A stretch of 64,000 bases of DNA from Actinopolyspora lacussalsi subsp. righensis. GTDB lineage: Bacteria > Actinomycetota > Actinomycetes > Mycobacteriales > Pseudonocardiaceae. Within the stretch, counting starts at the first letter, position 1; each line of letters opens with the position of its first letter. A program made the translations under genes and the position numbers. Shown piece after piece: positions 7,765-17,761 of this stretch. The notes below the pieces were generated by a model. It did not search any database. It was not told where the DNA came from and saw only the letters and a program-made list of their open reading frames with translations. The stretch covers positions 1 to 64,000 of the forward strand of contig NZ_FPAT01000010.1 in NCBI RefSeq assembly GCF_900116555.1, written 5' to 3'.

Positions 7765-8604
7765 GTGACCGAATCCGCTTCGTCGAAGCACCCGCGTTCC
7801 CGCTCGGTGTCGCGCGCGGTGCTGGCCGTCGCCGGACGCGGCGTCCTCGCGGTGGGCACGGTGGCGAGCACCGTGCTCGGTGTGGGTGCGGTGGCGGTGT
7901 TCGGGGAACCGTCCGCCGCGCCGCAGGCGCCCCCGCTGGCGCGGCAGAGCGTCGAACCCGCCCCGGTGGAACCGGGATCGAGCGCCCCCGGCCGGTCCGG
8001 GACCGCCTCCGAACCCGGCGACGAATCGGGCGAGGACCCGGTGCGCGACTGGGCCAACGAGGTGGCCGCCGTCGTCGATGTCCCGTCCCGGGCGTTGGTG
8101 TCCTATGTGAACGCCGATCTGGCCATGCGCAGCCGCTCCCCGGAGTGTGGCGTGGACTGGGCGACCCTGGCGGGTATCGGGCGGGTCGAGTCGGACCACG
8201 GCCGTTACAACGGACGCAGGCTCGGCGCCGACGCGGTTCCCTCCAGCCCCATCATCGGAGTGCCGCTGGACGGCGGCGAGGACGTGCGTGCCATCACCGA
8301 CACCGACGACGGCGTACTCGACGGTGACACCGTCCACGACCGCGCCGTCGGGCCGATGCAGTTCATCCCCTCCACCTGGGCGAAGTGGAGCACCGACGGC
8401 AGCGGCGACGGGGTCGGCGACCCGCACAACCTCGACGACGCGGCGATGGCCGCCGCGCGCTACCTGTGCGCCGGCGGGCGCGACATGCGCAGCGGCGACG
8501 GCTGGTGGTCCGGCGTGATGTCCTACAACAACTCGGTTTCCTACGCCAGGAAGGTGTTCAGCCTGGCCGAGCGATACGCCCAAGCGGGTAGCCGCGACGA
8601 ATGA
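7765..8604 (+). CDS. LpqU-like lytic transglycosylase, paralogue 2
   Basis: 279 residues from GTG 7765. A membrane helix at about residues 25-47, a Pro/Ser-rich linker, then the SLT_2 domain with probable catalytic Glu142 (GRVESDHGRY), DRAVGPMQFIPSTWAKW and an acidic DGSGDGVGDPHN loop. It is closer to paralogue 1 than to paralogue 3 in the RYNG/RYGG region. Predicted to trim peptidoglycan at the outer face of the membrane. Repeat copy A follows it. Confidence 0.88.
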   Translation: MTESASSKHPRSRSVSRAVLAVAGRGVLAVGTVASTVLGVGAVAVFGEPSAAPQAPPLARQSVEPAPVEPGSSAPGRSGTASEPGDESGEDPVRDWANEVAAVVDVPSRALVSYVNADLAMRSRSPECGVDWATLAGIGRVESDHGRYNGRRLGADAVPSSPIIGVPLDGGEDVRAITDTDDGVLDGDTVHDRAVGPMQFIPSTWAKWSTDGSGDGVGDPHNLDDAAMAAARYLCAGGRDMRSGDGWWSGVMSYNNSVSYARKVFSLAERYAQAGSRDE

Positions 8605-8647
8605 CGTCGTGTCGGGAGTGCGGCTCGGTCTGCTTGGCGGTGCGGTT

Positions 8648-8757
8648 GGCGGAACCTCACGGGCCGTCTCGCTGCGGGATCCTCGACATCGAGTAGTTAC
8701 TACGCCACGTCGAGGCTGTCCTCGCGAGACGACCCGTGAGAACCCGCGGCGGTGTCG
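8648..8757 (+). repeat. Intergenic hairpin repeat family 1, copy A
   Basis: Lies between convergent genes. Begins GGCGGAACCTCACGGG. Outer arms CTCACGGGCCGTCTCGC and GCGAGACGACCCGTGAG pair almost perfectly; inner stem CCTCGAC/GTCGAGG; apical GTAG/CTAC. Bases 8648-8747 are identical to copy G at 40125-40224. About 50 bases of the linker (GGGGTTCGGCTCGG) follow, but no family 2 palindrome. Confidence 0.9.
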
Positions 8758-8899
8758 ATTGCGTAAGTGGTTGGGGTTCGGCTCGGACGCGTCCGAGAGG
8801 GCCCCACGTTCGACGGGCACAGCGGGATTCCCGGAGCACTGCTCGATGCGGTGTGGAGCGCTACTCGACGCGGGACTGTCGTGTTGGCGGTGGGATACG

Positions 8900-9283
8900 T
8901 CACTCGGTCGCGTTGACCCGAGCGATGTGCGCTCGGATCTCTCCAAGTACTTCCTGGTACGCGGGATCGGGGTACATGGTCGTGGCCAACCGCACCTGGG
9001 TGTGCGCCTCGTTCAGTCTGCCCTGCCGTTGCAGGGTTCTTCCCAGTACTAGTCGGGCATAGTGGTCGGACGGGTCCAGTTCGATGACTCGCAGGAACGC
9101 CAGTTCGGCACGCTGGAACTGCGCCGAGAACAGATACGCGCGTCCTGCCAGCAGCTGCACGCTCGGCTTGTCCGGATCCTCTTCGAGCACCGGACCGAGC
9201 GCGCGTAACGCCTCCAGCGGGCGTCGCTGCGACACAAGGGTTTCCGCTTTGCGGAAAGCTTCTACGGTACCTTCAGCCCTCAT
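8900..9283 (-). CDS. TPR-repeat protein
   Basis: 127 residues from ATG 9283. Two to three tetratricopeptide repeats are visible: PLEALRALGPVLEEDPDKPS, FQRAELAFLRVIELDPSDHY and LNEAHTQVRLATTMYPDP, each with the A/G-x-A spacing and the Pro at repeat ends. Probably a soluble scaffold or protein-binding module; no catalytic domain. The open frame continues to 9364, but the first 27 residues are unlike TPR sequence and lack an RBS. Confidence 0.75.
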   Translation of the reverse strand: MRAEGTVEAFRKAETLVSQRRPLEALRALGPVLEEDPDKPSVQLLAGRAYLFSAQFQRAELAFLRVIELDPSDHYARLVLGRTLQRQGRLNEAHTQVRLATTMYPDPAYQEVLGEIRAHIARVNATE

Positions 9284-9325
9284 TACCACACCAACGGTAC
9301 GACTCGATCGACGGTTCCGCCATAG

Positions 9326-10837
<1,512 letters not shown>

Positions 10838-10840
10838 TCC

Positions 10841-11380
10841 ATGCCGACCGGGCGACCGGCACAACGCGATCGACGGAACGAGGCGGACGGCACGAGCCGT
10901 ACCCGGCAGTCGACGCGTGCGCGGCGCCCGCGCGGTGACTCGGACGGCAGGACCGCGCCGCGTCGGAGGTCCGGGCCCCGAGGGGCCCGGACCCCGGCGG
11001 GCACCGGTGGTGCGTTCAAGCTCTCCTCCACCAGACGGGCCGCCGTGCTGGCCACCCTCGTGTGCGCCATGGCGCTGAGCGTCTCGGTCCCGCTGCGCAC
11101 GTATCTCGGGCAGCTCGACGAGCTGTCCGACATGGAGCAGCGGGAGCAGCAGCTGAGCGAGGAGGTGCAGCGGCTGTCGGAGCGGAAGGCGGAACTGTCG
11201 GACCCGAGTCGGTTGGAGGCCGAGGCGCGGGAGCGCCTCGGCTACGTCCGGCCGGGCGAAACGCCCTACATCGTCGAGTTGCCCTCCGAGGAGAAGCAGC
11301 AGTCCGAGGAGAAGGCCGCTCCGGAGTCGAAACCGTGGTACCAGCGGATGTGGAACACCTTCACGGGAGAGGGGAAGTGA
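10841..11380 (+). CDS. FtsB/DivIC-like septum formation initiator
   Basis: 179 residues. A basic disordered N-terminus (to about residue 60) precedes one transmembrane helix (RAAVLATLVCAMALSVSVPL) and an extracytoplasmic coiled coil (LDELSDMEQREQQLSEEVQR), then the family motif RLGYVRPGETPY. FtsB-like proteins link FtsL and FtsQ in the divisome. It starts three bases after eno and overlaps DUF501 by GTGA. Equivalent to Rv1024 of M. tuberculosis by synteny. Confidence 0.9.
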   Translation: MPTGRPAQRDRRNEADGTSRTRQSTRARRPRGDSDGRTAPRRRSGPRGARTPAGTGGAFKLSSTRRAAVLATLVCAMALSVSVPLRTYLGQLDELSDMEQREQQLSEEVQRLSERKAELSDPSRLEAEARERLGYVRPGETPYIVELPSEEKQQSEEKAAPESKPWYQRMWNTFTGEGK

Positions 11381-11904
11381 CAGTGTCGGGCGTGGACCCG
11401 AGCGGTGAGCCCACCGCGACCGAGGACGACCGGCTGATCGTGCGGCGCCAACTGGGTCGTCCGCCGAGGGGAATGCGTGACGTGGTCACCCGCGACTCCT
11501 CGGGCGAACCCACCGTGGTGCGCACCAGCCCCCGGCTGCCGGACGGGACTCCGTTCCCCACGCTGTACTATCTCACCGCGCCCCGGCTGGTGACCCTGGT
11601 GTCCACGCTGGAGTCCGAGGGGCTGATGCGCGAGATGACCGAGCGGTTGGCCACCGACACCGAGCTGGCCGAGCGGTATCGCCGTGCGCACCGGGAGTAC
11701 CTCGCCGAGCGCGACGCGCTCGAACCGCTCGGCACCGAGGTCAGCGCGGGCGGGATGCCCGGCAGAGTGAAGTGCCTGCACGTGCACGTGGCCCACTCGT
11801 TGGCCAAGGGGCGCGGGGTTAACCCGTTCGGGGACGAGGCGCTCGACGTGATCGCCCAACGGTGGCCCACTGAAGCACCGGAGCTCTTTCCTTCCTTCGG
11901 GTGA
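11377..11904 (+). CDS. DUF501 family protein
   Basis: About 175 residues. Conserved blocks of DUF501 are present: RQLGRPPRGMRDVVTR, LPDGTPFPTLYYLTAPRL, and the C-terminal GRVKCLHVHVAHSLAKG with GVNPFGDEAL. Function is not established; the gene almost always sits between ftsB and ppx in actinobacteria. Start GTG 11377 overlaps the ftsB stop. Here ppx does not follow: about 4.7 kb of other genes intervenes. Confidence 0.92.
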   Translation: MTVSGVDPSGEPTATEDDRLIVRRQLGRPPRGMRDVVTRDSSGEPTVVRTSPRLPDGTPFPTLYYLTAPRLVTLVSTLESEGLMREMTERLATDTELAERYRRAHREYLAERDALEPLGTEVSAGGMPGRVKCLHVHVAHSLAKGRGVNPFGDEALDVIAQRWPTEAPELFPSFG

Positions 11905-11937
11905 GGGGTGCGGCTCGGTTGTCATGCGTGGTCGCTT

Positions 11938-12048
11938 GGCGGAACCTCTCGCACGGCTCTCGCTGCGGGTCCGGCGACCTCGGGTAGCGGCCTACACAAC
12001 GTATCCGGCGTCCTCGCGAGAGCCGCAGGGGAGAACCCGCGGCGGTGC
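11938..12048 (+). repeat. Intergenic hairpin repeat family 1, copy B
   Basis: Starts 34 bases after the DUF501 stop. Outer arms GGCTCTCGC and GCGAGAGCC pair; the inner stem is weaker here (GGCGAC region), so this copy looks partly decayed. It continues through the linker into a family 2 palindrome at 12114-12146, forming a composite of about 210 bases. Confidence 0.88.
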
Positions 12049-12113
12049 CGACTTCGGGCGTGGCCGGAGTTCGACCTGCGGGAGTGGTGGGGGTTCGGCT
12101 CCGCGTCGTAGCG

Positions 12114-12146
12114 GCGCGGCGATTTCGTGGGAAATTGACGCCGCCC
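12114..12146 (+). repeat. Short palindrome family 2, copy a
   Basis: CGGCGATTTCGTGGGAAATTGACGCCG region: ATTTC and GAAAT flank GTGG, extended by GGCG/CGCC. Joined to copy B by the linker containing GCGGGAGTGGTGG (about 12080). Confidence 0.75.
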
Positions 12147-12243
12147 CGAAGTCGGGTGGCGGGGCCTACCGCGCGGCTCTCGTCGTGGTCGGCTCCGGTA
12201 TCGAGGCGGCGACGACCGCGTGAGTGGTGGTAGTTCGGCGGCT

Positions 12244-13905
12244 TCAGTCCTTGCGGGGAGTGACCCGGTCCAGCAGGACATCGGATCGGGTGCCGGTGGC
12301 GCCGAGGGTGTGGCCGTCACCGTCCAGCCGGGTCGCCAGGAAGGTTTCGGCGACCTCCGTAGGGGCGGTGCGCAGCAGCAGGCTCGCCTGCAACGTCAGC
12401 ACGAGCCGTTCCGCCAGGGCACGAGCCCGTTCCTCGCGCGGTTCGCCCAGTTCCTCCCGCAGCTTTCGCAACGAGCGGTCGTAGCGCTCGTCCCGTCCGG
12501 CCGCGCGGTCCAGCTCGGCCAGCAGCGTCTCGGCCGTGTCGGGCTGCTTGTGCAGCGCTCGTAGGGTATCCAGCGCGGTCACGTTGCCCGAGCCCTCCCA
12601 GATGGACAGCAGCGGCGCCTCCCGGTAGAGCCTGGGCATGCCGGACTCCTCGACGTAGCCGTTGCCTCCCAGGCATTCCAGCGCCTCGCCGATCACCGTG
12701 GGGGCGCGCTTGCAGACGTAGTACTTCGTGGCGGGCAGCGCCAACCGCAGCAGGTCCAGTTCTGCCCGGTCACCGCGCTGCCCCCGGTCGATCGCGCTCG
12801 CCAGTCGCATCGCCAGGCCGACGGCCGCCTCCGACTCCACCGCCAGATCCGAGAGGACCGCGCGCATCAGCGGGGTTCGGTTCAGCGTGCTGCCGAAGGC
12901 GTCGCGGTGCGCGGCGTGGTGCGCCGCCTCCGAGAGCGCGACGCGCATGTTGGCCGCGGAACCGAGCACGCAGTCCATCCTGGTCATCGACACCATGTCG
13001 ATGATGCTGCGCACTCCGCGTCCCGCTTCGCCGATCAGCCAGCCGATCGCGCCCTCGTACTCCAGTTCGGCCGAGGCGTTGGACTTGTTGCCCAGCTTGT
13101 CCTTGAGCCGTCGCAGCCGTACCGCGTTGCGCGTGCCGTCCGGCAGCACCCGGGGAACCAGCAGGCAGCTCAGCCCGGCAGGGGTCTGCGCCAGCGTGAG
13201 GAACAGGTCGTTCATCGGTGCGGAGGTGAACCACTTGTGCCCGACGATCCGGTAGCTGCCGTCGGCCAGCGGCTCGGCCGTGGTGGTGTTGGCGCGGACG
13301 TCCGAGCCGCCCTGCTTCTCGGTCATCGACATCCCGGCCAGCAGACCGCGCTTGTTCGCGGCGGGACGGAGACCGAAGTCGTAGTTCGTGGCGCGCAGTC
13401 CCGGTTCGTAGATCTCGGCGAGTTCGGGACTGTGCCGCAGGGCGGGGACCGAGGCGAAGGTCATCGAGATCGGACAGCCGTGGCCCGCCTCGGCCTGCGA
13501 CCAGAGGTAGAACCCGGCGGCGCGGTGCAGGTGCGCCCCTTCCGGCGCGTCCGGTGCCCACGGTGCCGCGTGCAGCCCCTCGGATACCGCGCGTTCCATC
13601 AGCCAGTGCCAGGAGGGGTGGAACTCCACCTCGTCGATGCGGTGGCCGTAGCGGTCGTGGCTGTGCAACACCGGCGGGTGCTCGTTGGCGAGCCTGCCGT
13701 GCTCACGTGCCGTGGCGGAGCCCGCCTGCCGCGCCAGCGGACGCAGTTCCTCGATCCGTTCCGACTGGCCGTGCTCGGCCAGCGCCTCCCGCAGCGCCGG
13801 GTCGCAGTCCAGCGGATCGAAGTCGTCCAGCGGGGGCGGCTGGTTGCTGACCTGGTGGATCGCCGGGATGGCGAAGTCGGCTGCGGACTCTCCGGGCTGC
13901 GTCAT
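12244..13905 (-). CDS. AidB-like acyl-CoA dehydrogenase
   Basis: 553 residues, longer than ordinary acyl-CoA dehydrogenases (about 380) and matching the AidB branch. Seen are the N-terminal NQPPPLDDFD segment, AAGFYLWSQAEAGHGCPISM, the flavin/substrate block MSMTEKQGGSDVRANTTTAE, HKWFTSAPMNDLF and the C-terminal ECLGGNGYVEESGMPRLYRE with the catalytic-type Glu region. AidB proteins bind FAD and are linked to alkylation stress; the substrate is unknown. Start ATG 13905, with ATG 13923 possible. It is bounded by repeat copies B and C. Confidence 0.9.
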   Translation of the reverse strand: MTQPGESAADFAIPAIHQVSNQPPPLDDFDPLDCDPALREALAEHGQSERIEELRPLARQAGSATAREHGRLANEHPPVLHSHDRYGHRIDEVEFHPSWHWLMERAVSEGLHAAPWAPDAPEGAHLHRAAGFYLWSQAEAGHGCPISMTFASVPALRHSPELAEIYEPGLRATNYDFGLRPAANKRGLLAGMSMTEKQGGSDVRANTTTAEPLADGSYRIVGHKWFTSAPMNDLFLTLAQTPAGLSCLLVPRVLPDGTRNAVRLRRLKDKLGNKSNASAELEYEGAIGWLIGEAGRGVRSIIDMVSMTRMDCVLGSAANMRVALSEAAHHAAHRDAFGSTLNRTPLMRAVLSDLAVESEAAVGLAMRLASAIDRGQRGDRAELDLLRLALPATKYYVCKRAPTVIGEALECLGGNGYVEESGMPRLYREAPLLSIWEGSGNVTALDTLRALHKQPDTAETLLAELDRAAGRDERYDRSLRKLREELGEPREERARALAERLVLTLQASLLLRTAPTEVAETFLATRLDGDGHTLGATGTRSDVLLDRVTPRKD

Positions 13906-14071
13906 GCCCGCAGCGTAGGACATATCGGTTACCGAACAGTAGTAGTCGCCACTCCCGATCCGATCCTTTTCGATTCGGGTTCTTCGTATTTTGACGCGGT
14001 ATCGGTCCAGCCTCGTACTTTTCCGCCTCGGTTACGGAGCCGAATATCTCGACCAAGCCGGTCCTCGCAAT

Positions 14072-14184
14072 CGGCACCGCCGCGGGTTCTCGCGTGCGGC
14101 TCTCGCGAGGACGGTCCCGACGTGGCGTAGGTGGCTACTCGATGTCGGGGCACCCGCAGCGAGAGCCGTGCGGGAGGTTCCGCC
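14072..14184 (-). repeat. Intergenic hairpin repeat family 1, copy C
   Basis: Reverse orientation, in the divergent gap between the AidB-like gene and transglycosylase 3, so it may lie in their promoters. Arms GTGCGGCTCTCGC and GCGAGAGCCGTGC region; inner stem CCCGAC/GTCGGG; apical GTAG/CTAC. Confidence 0.88.
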
Positions 14185-14307
14185 ACAGCACCACCCGCTC
14201 CAACCGAGCCGCCGATCCCACATCCGTCATCGGGCGATCTTCACGCCGATGGTGTGCAATCCGGGAGGAGTCGGCGATGCCGCGAGGACCAACTGGGGAG
14301 GGCGATC

Positions 14308-15534
14308 GTGCCGCGTCGGAGCAGAACGTCGCCGTGGCGGCGACGTGACCAACCTTCGTGGTGGCCCCGGCATTCCGAATCCGAAACACTTCCGAAACCG
14401 ACCGCCCGTCGCGGTCCGCGCAGACCACCGGTCGGTTCGCTGTTGGCGCTGTTGGCGTTGCTGTTGCCGTTCGTGCTGGTCGGTGGGGCCAACGCGCTCA
14501 CGACCGCGATGTTCGGCGATCCGGGTGTCGGTGACCGCCCCGGAACGCCGCCGAGACAACTGGGGGTCACCGGAGAGCTGCCCGAACAGCGGGAACCCGG
14601 CGTGCGACTGATCCGGGACAGTCGTTCGATGCGGGGGCCTTCCGAACCGGACACCGGAGCGGGTTCCGCCATCCGGGTGCCGGACGGGCCCGCCGGGATT
14701 CCGGAGCCGATGCTGCGGGCCTACCGCGACGCCGCGGATCGGATCTCGGAGACCGAGCCGTCCTGCGGGCTGCACTGGTCGGTGCTCGCGGCGATCGGAC
14801 GTGTCGAGTCCGACCACGGCGACTCCGGTCGGGTGGACGATTCCGGAACGACCGTGACCGCGATCCTCGGGCCACGGCTCAACGGTGGTGCGGGATTCGC
14901 CGCCGTGCCGGACACGGATGCCGGTGAGCTGGACGGGGACCCGGTCTGGGACCGCGCGGTGGGCGCGATGCAGTTCCTGCCCGCCACCTGGGACCGCTAC
15001 GGCGTGGACGGCAACGACGACGGTGTCGCCAGCCCGCACAACGCGCACGACGCGGCGCTGGCTGCCGGGAAGTACCTGTGCGCGGCGGGCGGGGATCTGA
15101 ACCGCGACGGGGAGCTGGCCCGCGCGGTGTTCGAGTACAACCACTCGGAACGCTACGTGCGTGACGTGCTCGGCTGGGCCACCGCCTACCGCACCGGCGG
15201 GCACCCCACGCCCGCGCCGGACATTCCCGAGCTCGGACCGGCCACACCCGAACGAAGTGGCGAGGTGGTCCACCCACCGGCCCCGAGCAACGGGCCGGAA
15301 CCGAGTGGTCAGCGACCTCCTGGCGAGTTCCCGCCGTTGTCCCCGGCCTCGCCCCCGGAAACCTCGCCTTCGGGGACCGGTCCCTCGGAGACCGCGCCCT
15401 CCTTCGAACCGATCGTGCCCGAAACGGCGCAGCGCCCGACCGGGCAATCCGCCCCCACCGGAAGTGAATCGGGGAGTGACGCCTCGTCGAGCACCGAGCC
15501 CGACGCCGAGCCGTCGGGCGGTTCAGGCGACTGA
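14308..15534 (+). CDS. LpqU-like lytic transglycosylase, paralogue 3, with long Pro/Ser/Thr tail
   Basis: 408 residues from GTG 14308, which follows GGGGAGGGC; the open frame to 14131 runs into repeat copy C and is not coding-like. A basic N-terminus and transmembrane helix (residues 43-60) lead to the SLT_2 domain, with probable catalytic Glu168 (GRVESDHGDS), DRAVGAMQFLPATW and NDDGVASPHN. About 110 residues of Pro/Ser/Thr/Glu-rich sequence follow, likely spanning or binding the wall. It is the most divergent of the three paralogues. Confidence 0.85.
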   Translation: MPRRSRTSPWRRRDQPSWWPRHSESETLPKPTARRGPRRPPVGSLLALLALLLPFVLVGGANALTTAMFGDPGVGDRPGTPPRQLGVTGELPEQREPGVRLIRDSRSMRGPSEPDTGAGSAIRVPDGPAGIPEPMLRAYRDAADRISETEPSCGLHWSVLAAIGRVESDHGDSGRVDDSGTTVTAILGPRLNGGAGFAAVPDTDAGELDGDPVWDRAVGAMQFLPATWDRYGVDGNDDGVASPHNAHDAALAAGKYLCAAGGDLNRDGELARAVFEYNHSERYVRDVLGWATAYRTGGHPTPAPDIPELGPATPERSGEVVHPPAPSNGPEPSGQRPPGEFPPLSPASPPETSPSGTGPSETAPSFEPIVPETAQRPTGQSAPTGSESGSDASSSTEPDAEPSGGSGD

Positions 15535-15582
15535 CCGGCGCGTTCCGCACGCGTCGCGGAACGCGCCCCCGCGAGGAGGCCG

Positions 15583-15936
15583 TCAGTTCGGCTGCTGCAT
15601 CTCCTGGCTCATCTGCTCCTGGAACTCGTTCTGGAACTCGGGCGACTGGAAGACCGAGATCGTGAGGATGGCCCAGATGATGCAGATGACCAGGCCGACA
15701 CCGGACAGGATCGTCCCCGTGATCGCGGCCTTCTTGTTGGTGGCCCTGCCCTGGGAGACCTTCCGGATGCCGATGATGCCGAGGATGATGCCGACGATGA
15801 CGACCGGCCAGGCGATGATCCCGATCCCGGGGATCAGCGACAGCACCACCCCGATGATGCCGAGCACGAGCGCGGCGGTTCCGAGGCCGTTGCTCGGCTG
15901 CTGTTCGGGGTACTGTTGGTAGTCCTGATAGGACAC
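15583..15936 (-). CDS. DUF4190-type small membrane protein
   Basis: 117 residues from GTG 15936, preceded by GGAAGG at good distance. A Gln/Tyr-rich cytosolic head (YQDYQQYPEQQPSNG) is followed by two hydrophobic blocks: a Gly/Ile/Val-rich pair of helices (about residues 20-58) and ITGTILSGVGLVICIIWAIL, ending in a Gln/Glu-rich tail. The pattern fits DUF4190 proteins, whose function is unknown. It is convergent with the third transglycosylase. Confidence 0.75.
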   Translation of the reverse strand: MSYQDYQQYPEQQPSNGLGTAALVLGIIGVVLSLIPGIGIIAWPVVIVGIILGIIGIRKVSQGRATNKKAAITGTILSGVGLVICIIWAILTISVFQSPEFQNEFQEQMSQEMQQPN

Positions 15937-16436
15937 TTTCGATCCTTCCGTGACGTCGTTGGCCGGTGCGCTTTCCGGTTCCCGCGAAACTTCGGTTTCC
16001 GCGTGCTGCGAACCCGGCACCGAACGGGAAACCCTATAACGCGATTGTCCGGTTGCGGCTCCAGTTGCCCGATCTGGTCCAGCTGTTCACCGTTTCGTTG
16101 TACGAGTCGTGATTTCCCCTACACCGACACGCCGAAACCCACCGATAGCTCCCTTGCCCGATCCCGCGCGATGCCGCTCGCGCCGCTCACCGAGCCGCTA
16201 TGCGGGCGAGCATCGACGACACTTCCGCGTACTGCTGACCGAATCGGTTCGGGTCGCCCGTGCCGCCCACTCTGCGCTGCAATAGCCTGGACCCGACAAG
16301 GTGCTCGGGACGAACGACGAATCGACAGGGTTCACCGACTTTCGTTCCGTCATTCCTCCGAGACTTTCCGGCCGGGTTGCTGCTAACCGTGGGATGTCCT
16401 TCGGCACGCCAGTGCCGAAACACCCACCTATGCGGT
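15937..16436. other. Intergenic region without a supported gene
   Basis: About 500 bases upstream of the DUF4190 gene and before repeat copy D. Open frames here are short and lack start signals. I see no strong hairpin or RNA gene. Confidence 0.5.
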
Positions 16437-16548
16437 CGGCACCGCCGCGGGTTCTCCCGTGCGGCTCTCGCGAGGAAGGCCCGACGTTGTGTAGGTCGCT
16501 ACCCGATGTCGGGCCTCCCGCAGCGAGAGCCGTGCGAGAGGTTCCGCC
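16437..16548 (-). repeat. Intergenic hairpin repeat family 1, copy D
   Basis: Reverse orientation, ending 52 bases before ppx. Inner stem AGGCCCGAC/GTCGGGCCT is perfect over nine pairs; outer GGCTCTCGC/GCGAGAGCC; apical GTAG/CTAC. It sits at the ppx-side edge of the segment that separates ppx from DUF501. Confidence 0.9.
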
Positions 16549-16600
16549 AAGTGAGTGCTAAGGCACGGGTGACACCGATTTTCAACATCCAGGAGGAAGC

Positions 16601-17554
16601 ATGGTGCGCGTGGCTGCGATCGACTGCGGGACGAACTCGATCCGGCTGTTGATCGCCGAGGTGACCGTGCACGACGACGGCACGCGCGAACTGCGCGACC
16701 TGCACCGCGAGATGCGGATCGTGCGGCTGGGGCAGGGGGTCGACGCCACCGGCAGGTTGGCCGAGGATGCGCTCGACCGCACCAGGCAGGCGCTGCACGA
16801 CTACGACGAGCGCATCCGGGAGGAGGCCGTCGAGCGCACCAGGATGGTGGCCACCTCGGCGACCAGGGACGCGGCCAACCGCGAGGACTTCTTCGGGATG
16901 GTCCGCGAGACACTGGGAGTGGATGCCGAGATCATCACCGGCGAGGAGGAGGCCAGGCTCTCCTTCGTCGGCGCGGTGGGCGATCTGGATCCCGCGGACG
17001 GCCCATTCCTGGTGGCCGATGTGGGGGGCGGTTCGACCGAGTTGGTGCTCGGCCACTGGGACGGCAAGGAGGCCGAGATCGTCGGATCCCACTCAGCGGA
17101 CATCGGATGCGTGCGTCTCACGGAGCGTTGCTTGCACACCGATCCGGCTACCCCCGATGAGGTGAAGATCGCGGGTGAGCTCACGCGGGAGGTGCTGGAC
17201 GAGGCGTTCGCCGCCGTGGACGTCTCCGCCGCGCGTCGCTGGGTGGGGGTGGCGGGCACCGTCACCACGCTCTCGGCGCTCGCGCACGGTCTGTCCGAGT
17301 ACGATCCCGCGGCGATCCATCTCTCCCGCGTGTCCCGGGGCAGTGTCGACGAGACCGCGCGCGAGCTGCTGGCGATGGATCACGACCAGCGCGCCGCGCT
17401 GGGGCCGATGCATCCGGGGCGGGTGGACGTAATCGGGGGAGGTGCGTTGGTCGTCAGCGTCCTCGCGGCCGAGCTGGCGGAGCGCGCCGGGATCACGGAT
17501 ATCACTGTCAGTGAGCACGACATCCTCGACGGTATCGCCCTTTCGATCGGTTGA
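16601..17554 (+). CDS. Ppx/GppA family exopolyphosphatase
   Basis: 317 residues of the short actinobacterial type. The ASKHA fold shows in AAIDCGTNSIRLLIAEV (phosphate 1), VADVGGGSTELVLG (phosphate 2) and VIGGGALVVSVL near the C-terminus. It hydrolyses polyphosphate or (p)ppGpp-type substrates; which one cannot be told from sequence. ATG 16601 follows CAGGAGGAAGC. Corresponds by synteny to Rv1026, normally directly after DUF501. Confidence 0.92.
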   Translation: MVRVAAIDCGTNSIRLLIAEVTVHDDGTRELRDLHREMRIVRLGQGVDATGRLAEDALDRTRQALHDYDERIREEAVERTRMVATSATRDAANREDFFGMVRETLGVDAEIITGEEEARLSFVGAVGDLDPADGPFLVADVGGGSTELVLGHWDGKEAEIVGSHSADIGCVRLTERCLHTDPATPDEVKIAGELTREVLDEAFAAVDVSAARRWVGVAGTVTTLSALAHGLSEYDPAAIHLSRVSRGSVDETARELLAMDHDQRAALGPMHPGRVDVIGGGALVVSVLAAELAERAGITDITVSEHDILDGIALSIG

Positions 17555-17687
17555 ATCCCACAATGTGAGACACTTCATTCCGGCAATTGGGTGATTATCT
17601 TGCTGAATCGAGAAAGAAAGTGACGGCTTTGTGACAGCTCATTGCCGTGAACTGTGTCTCGCTTATGTTTACGCTCGCACTCATCCG

Positions 17688-17737
17688 ACGACCCGAGGTC
17701 GTCGGCGTGGCGACCCTCGCCCTGATCGGCGAGGAGT
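17688..17737 (+). promoter_or_regulatory. Two short hairpins in the leader of the peptide-transporter operon
   Basis: CCGACGACC/GGTCGTCGG with a CGA loop, then CTCGCC/GGCGAG with a CTGATC loop, directly upstream of the RBS of the binding protein. Possible mRNA stability or attenuation elements; no ligand class recognised. Confidence 0.35.
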
Positions 17738-17761
17738 CACGTAGACAGCGGGAGGAATTTG

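Noticed and set aside
14131-14307. N-terminal extension of the third transglycosylase to 14131
   Set aside because: The stretch overlaps repeat copy C and lacks coding character; GTG 14308 has a good ribosome-binding site.
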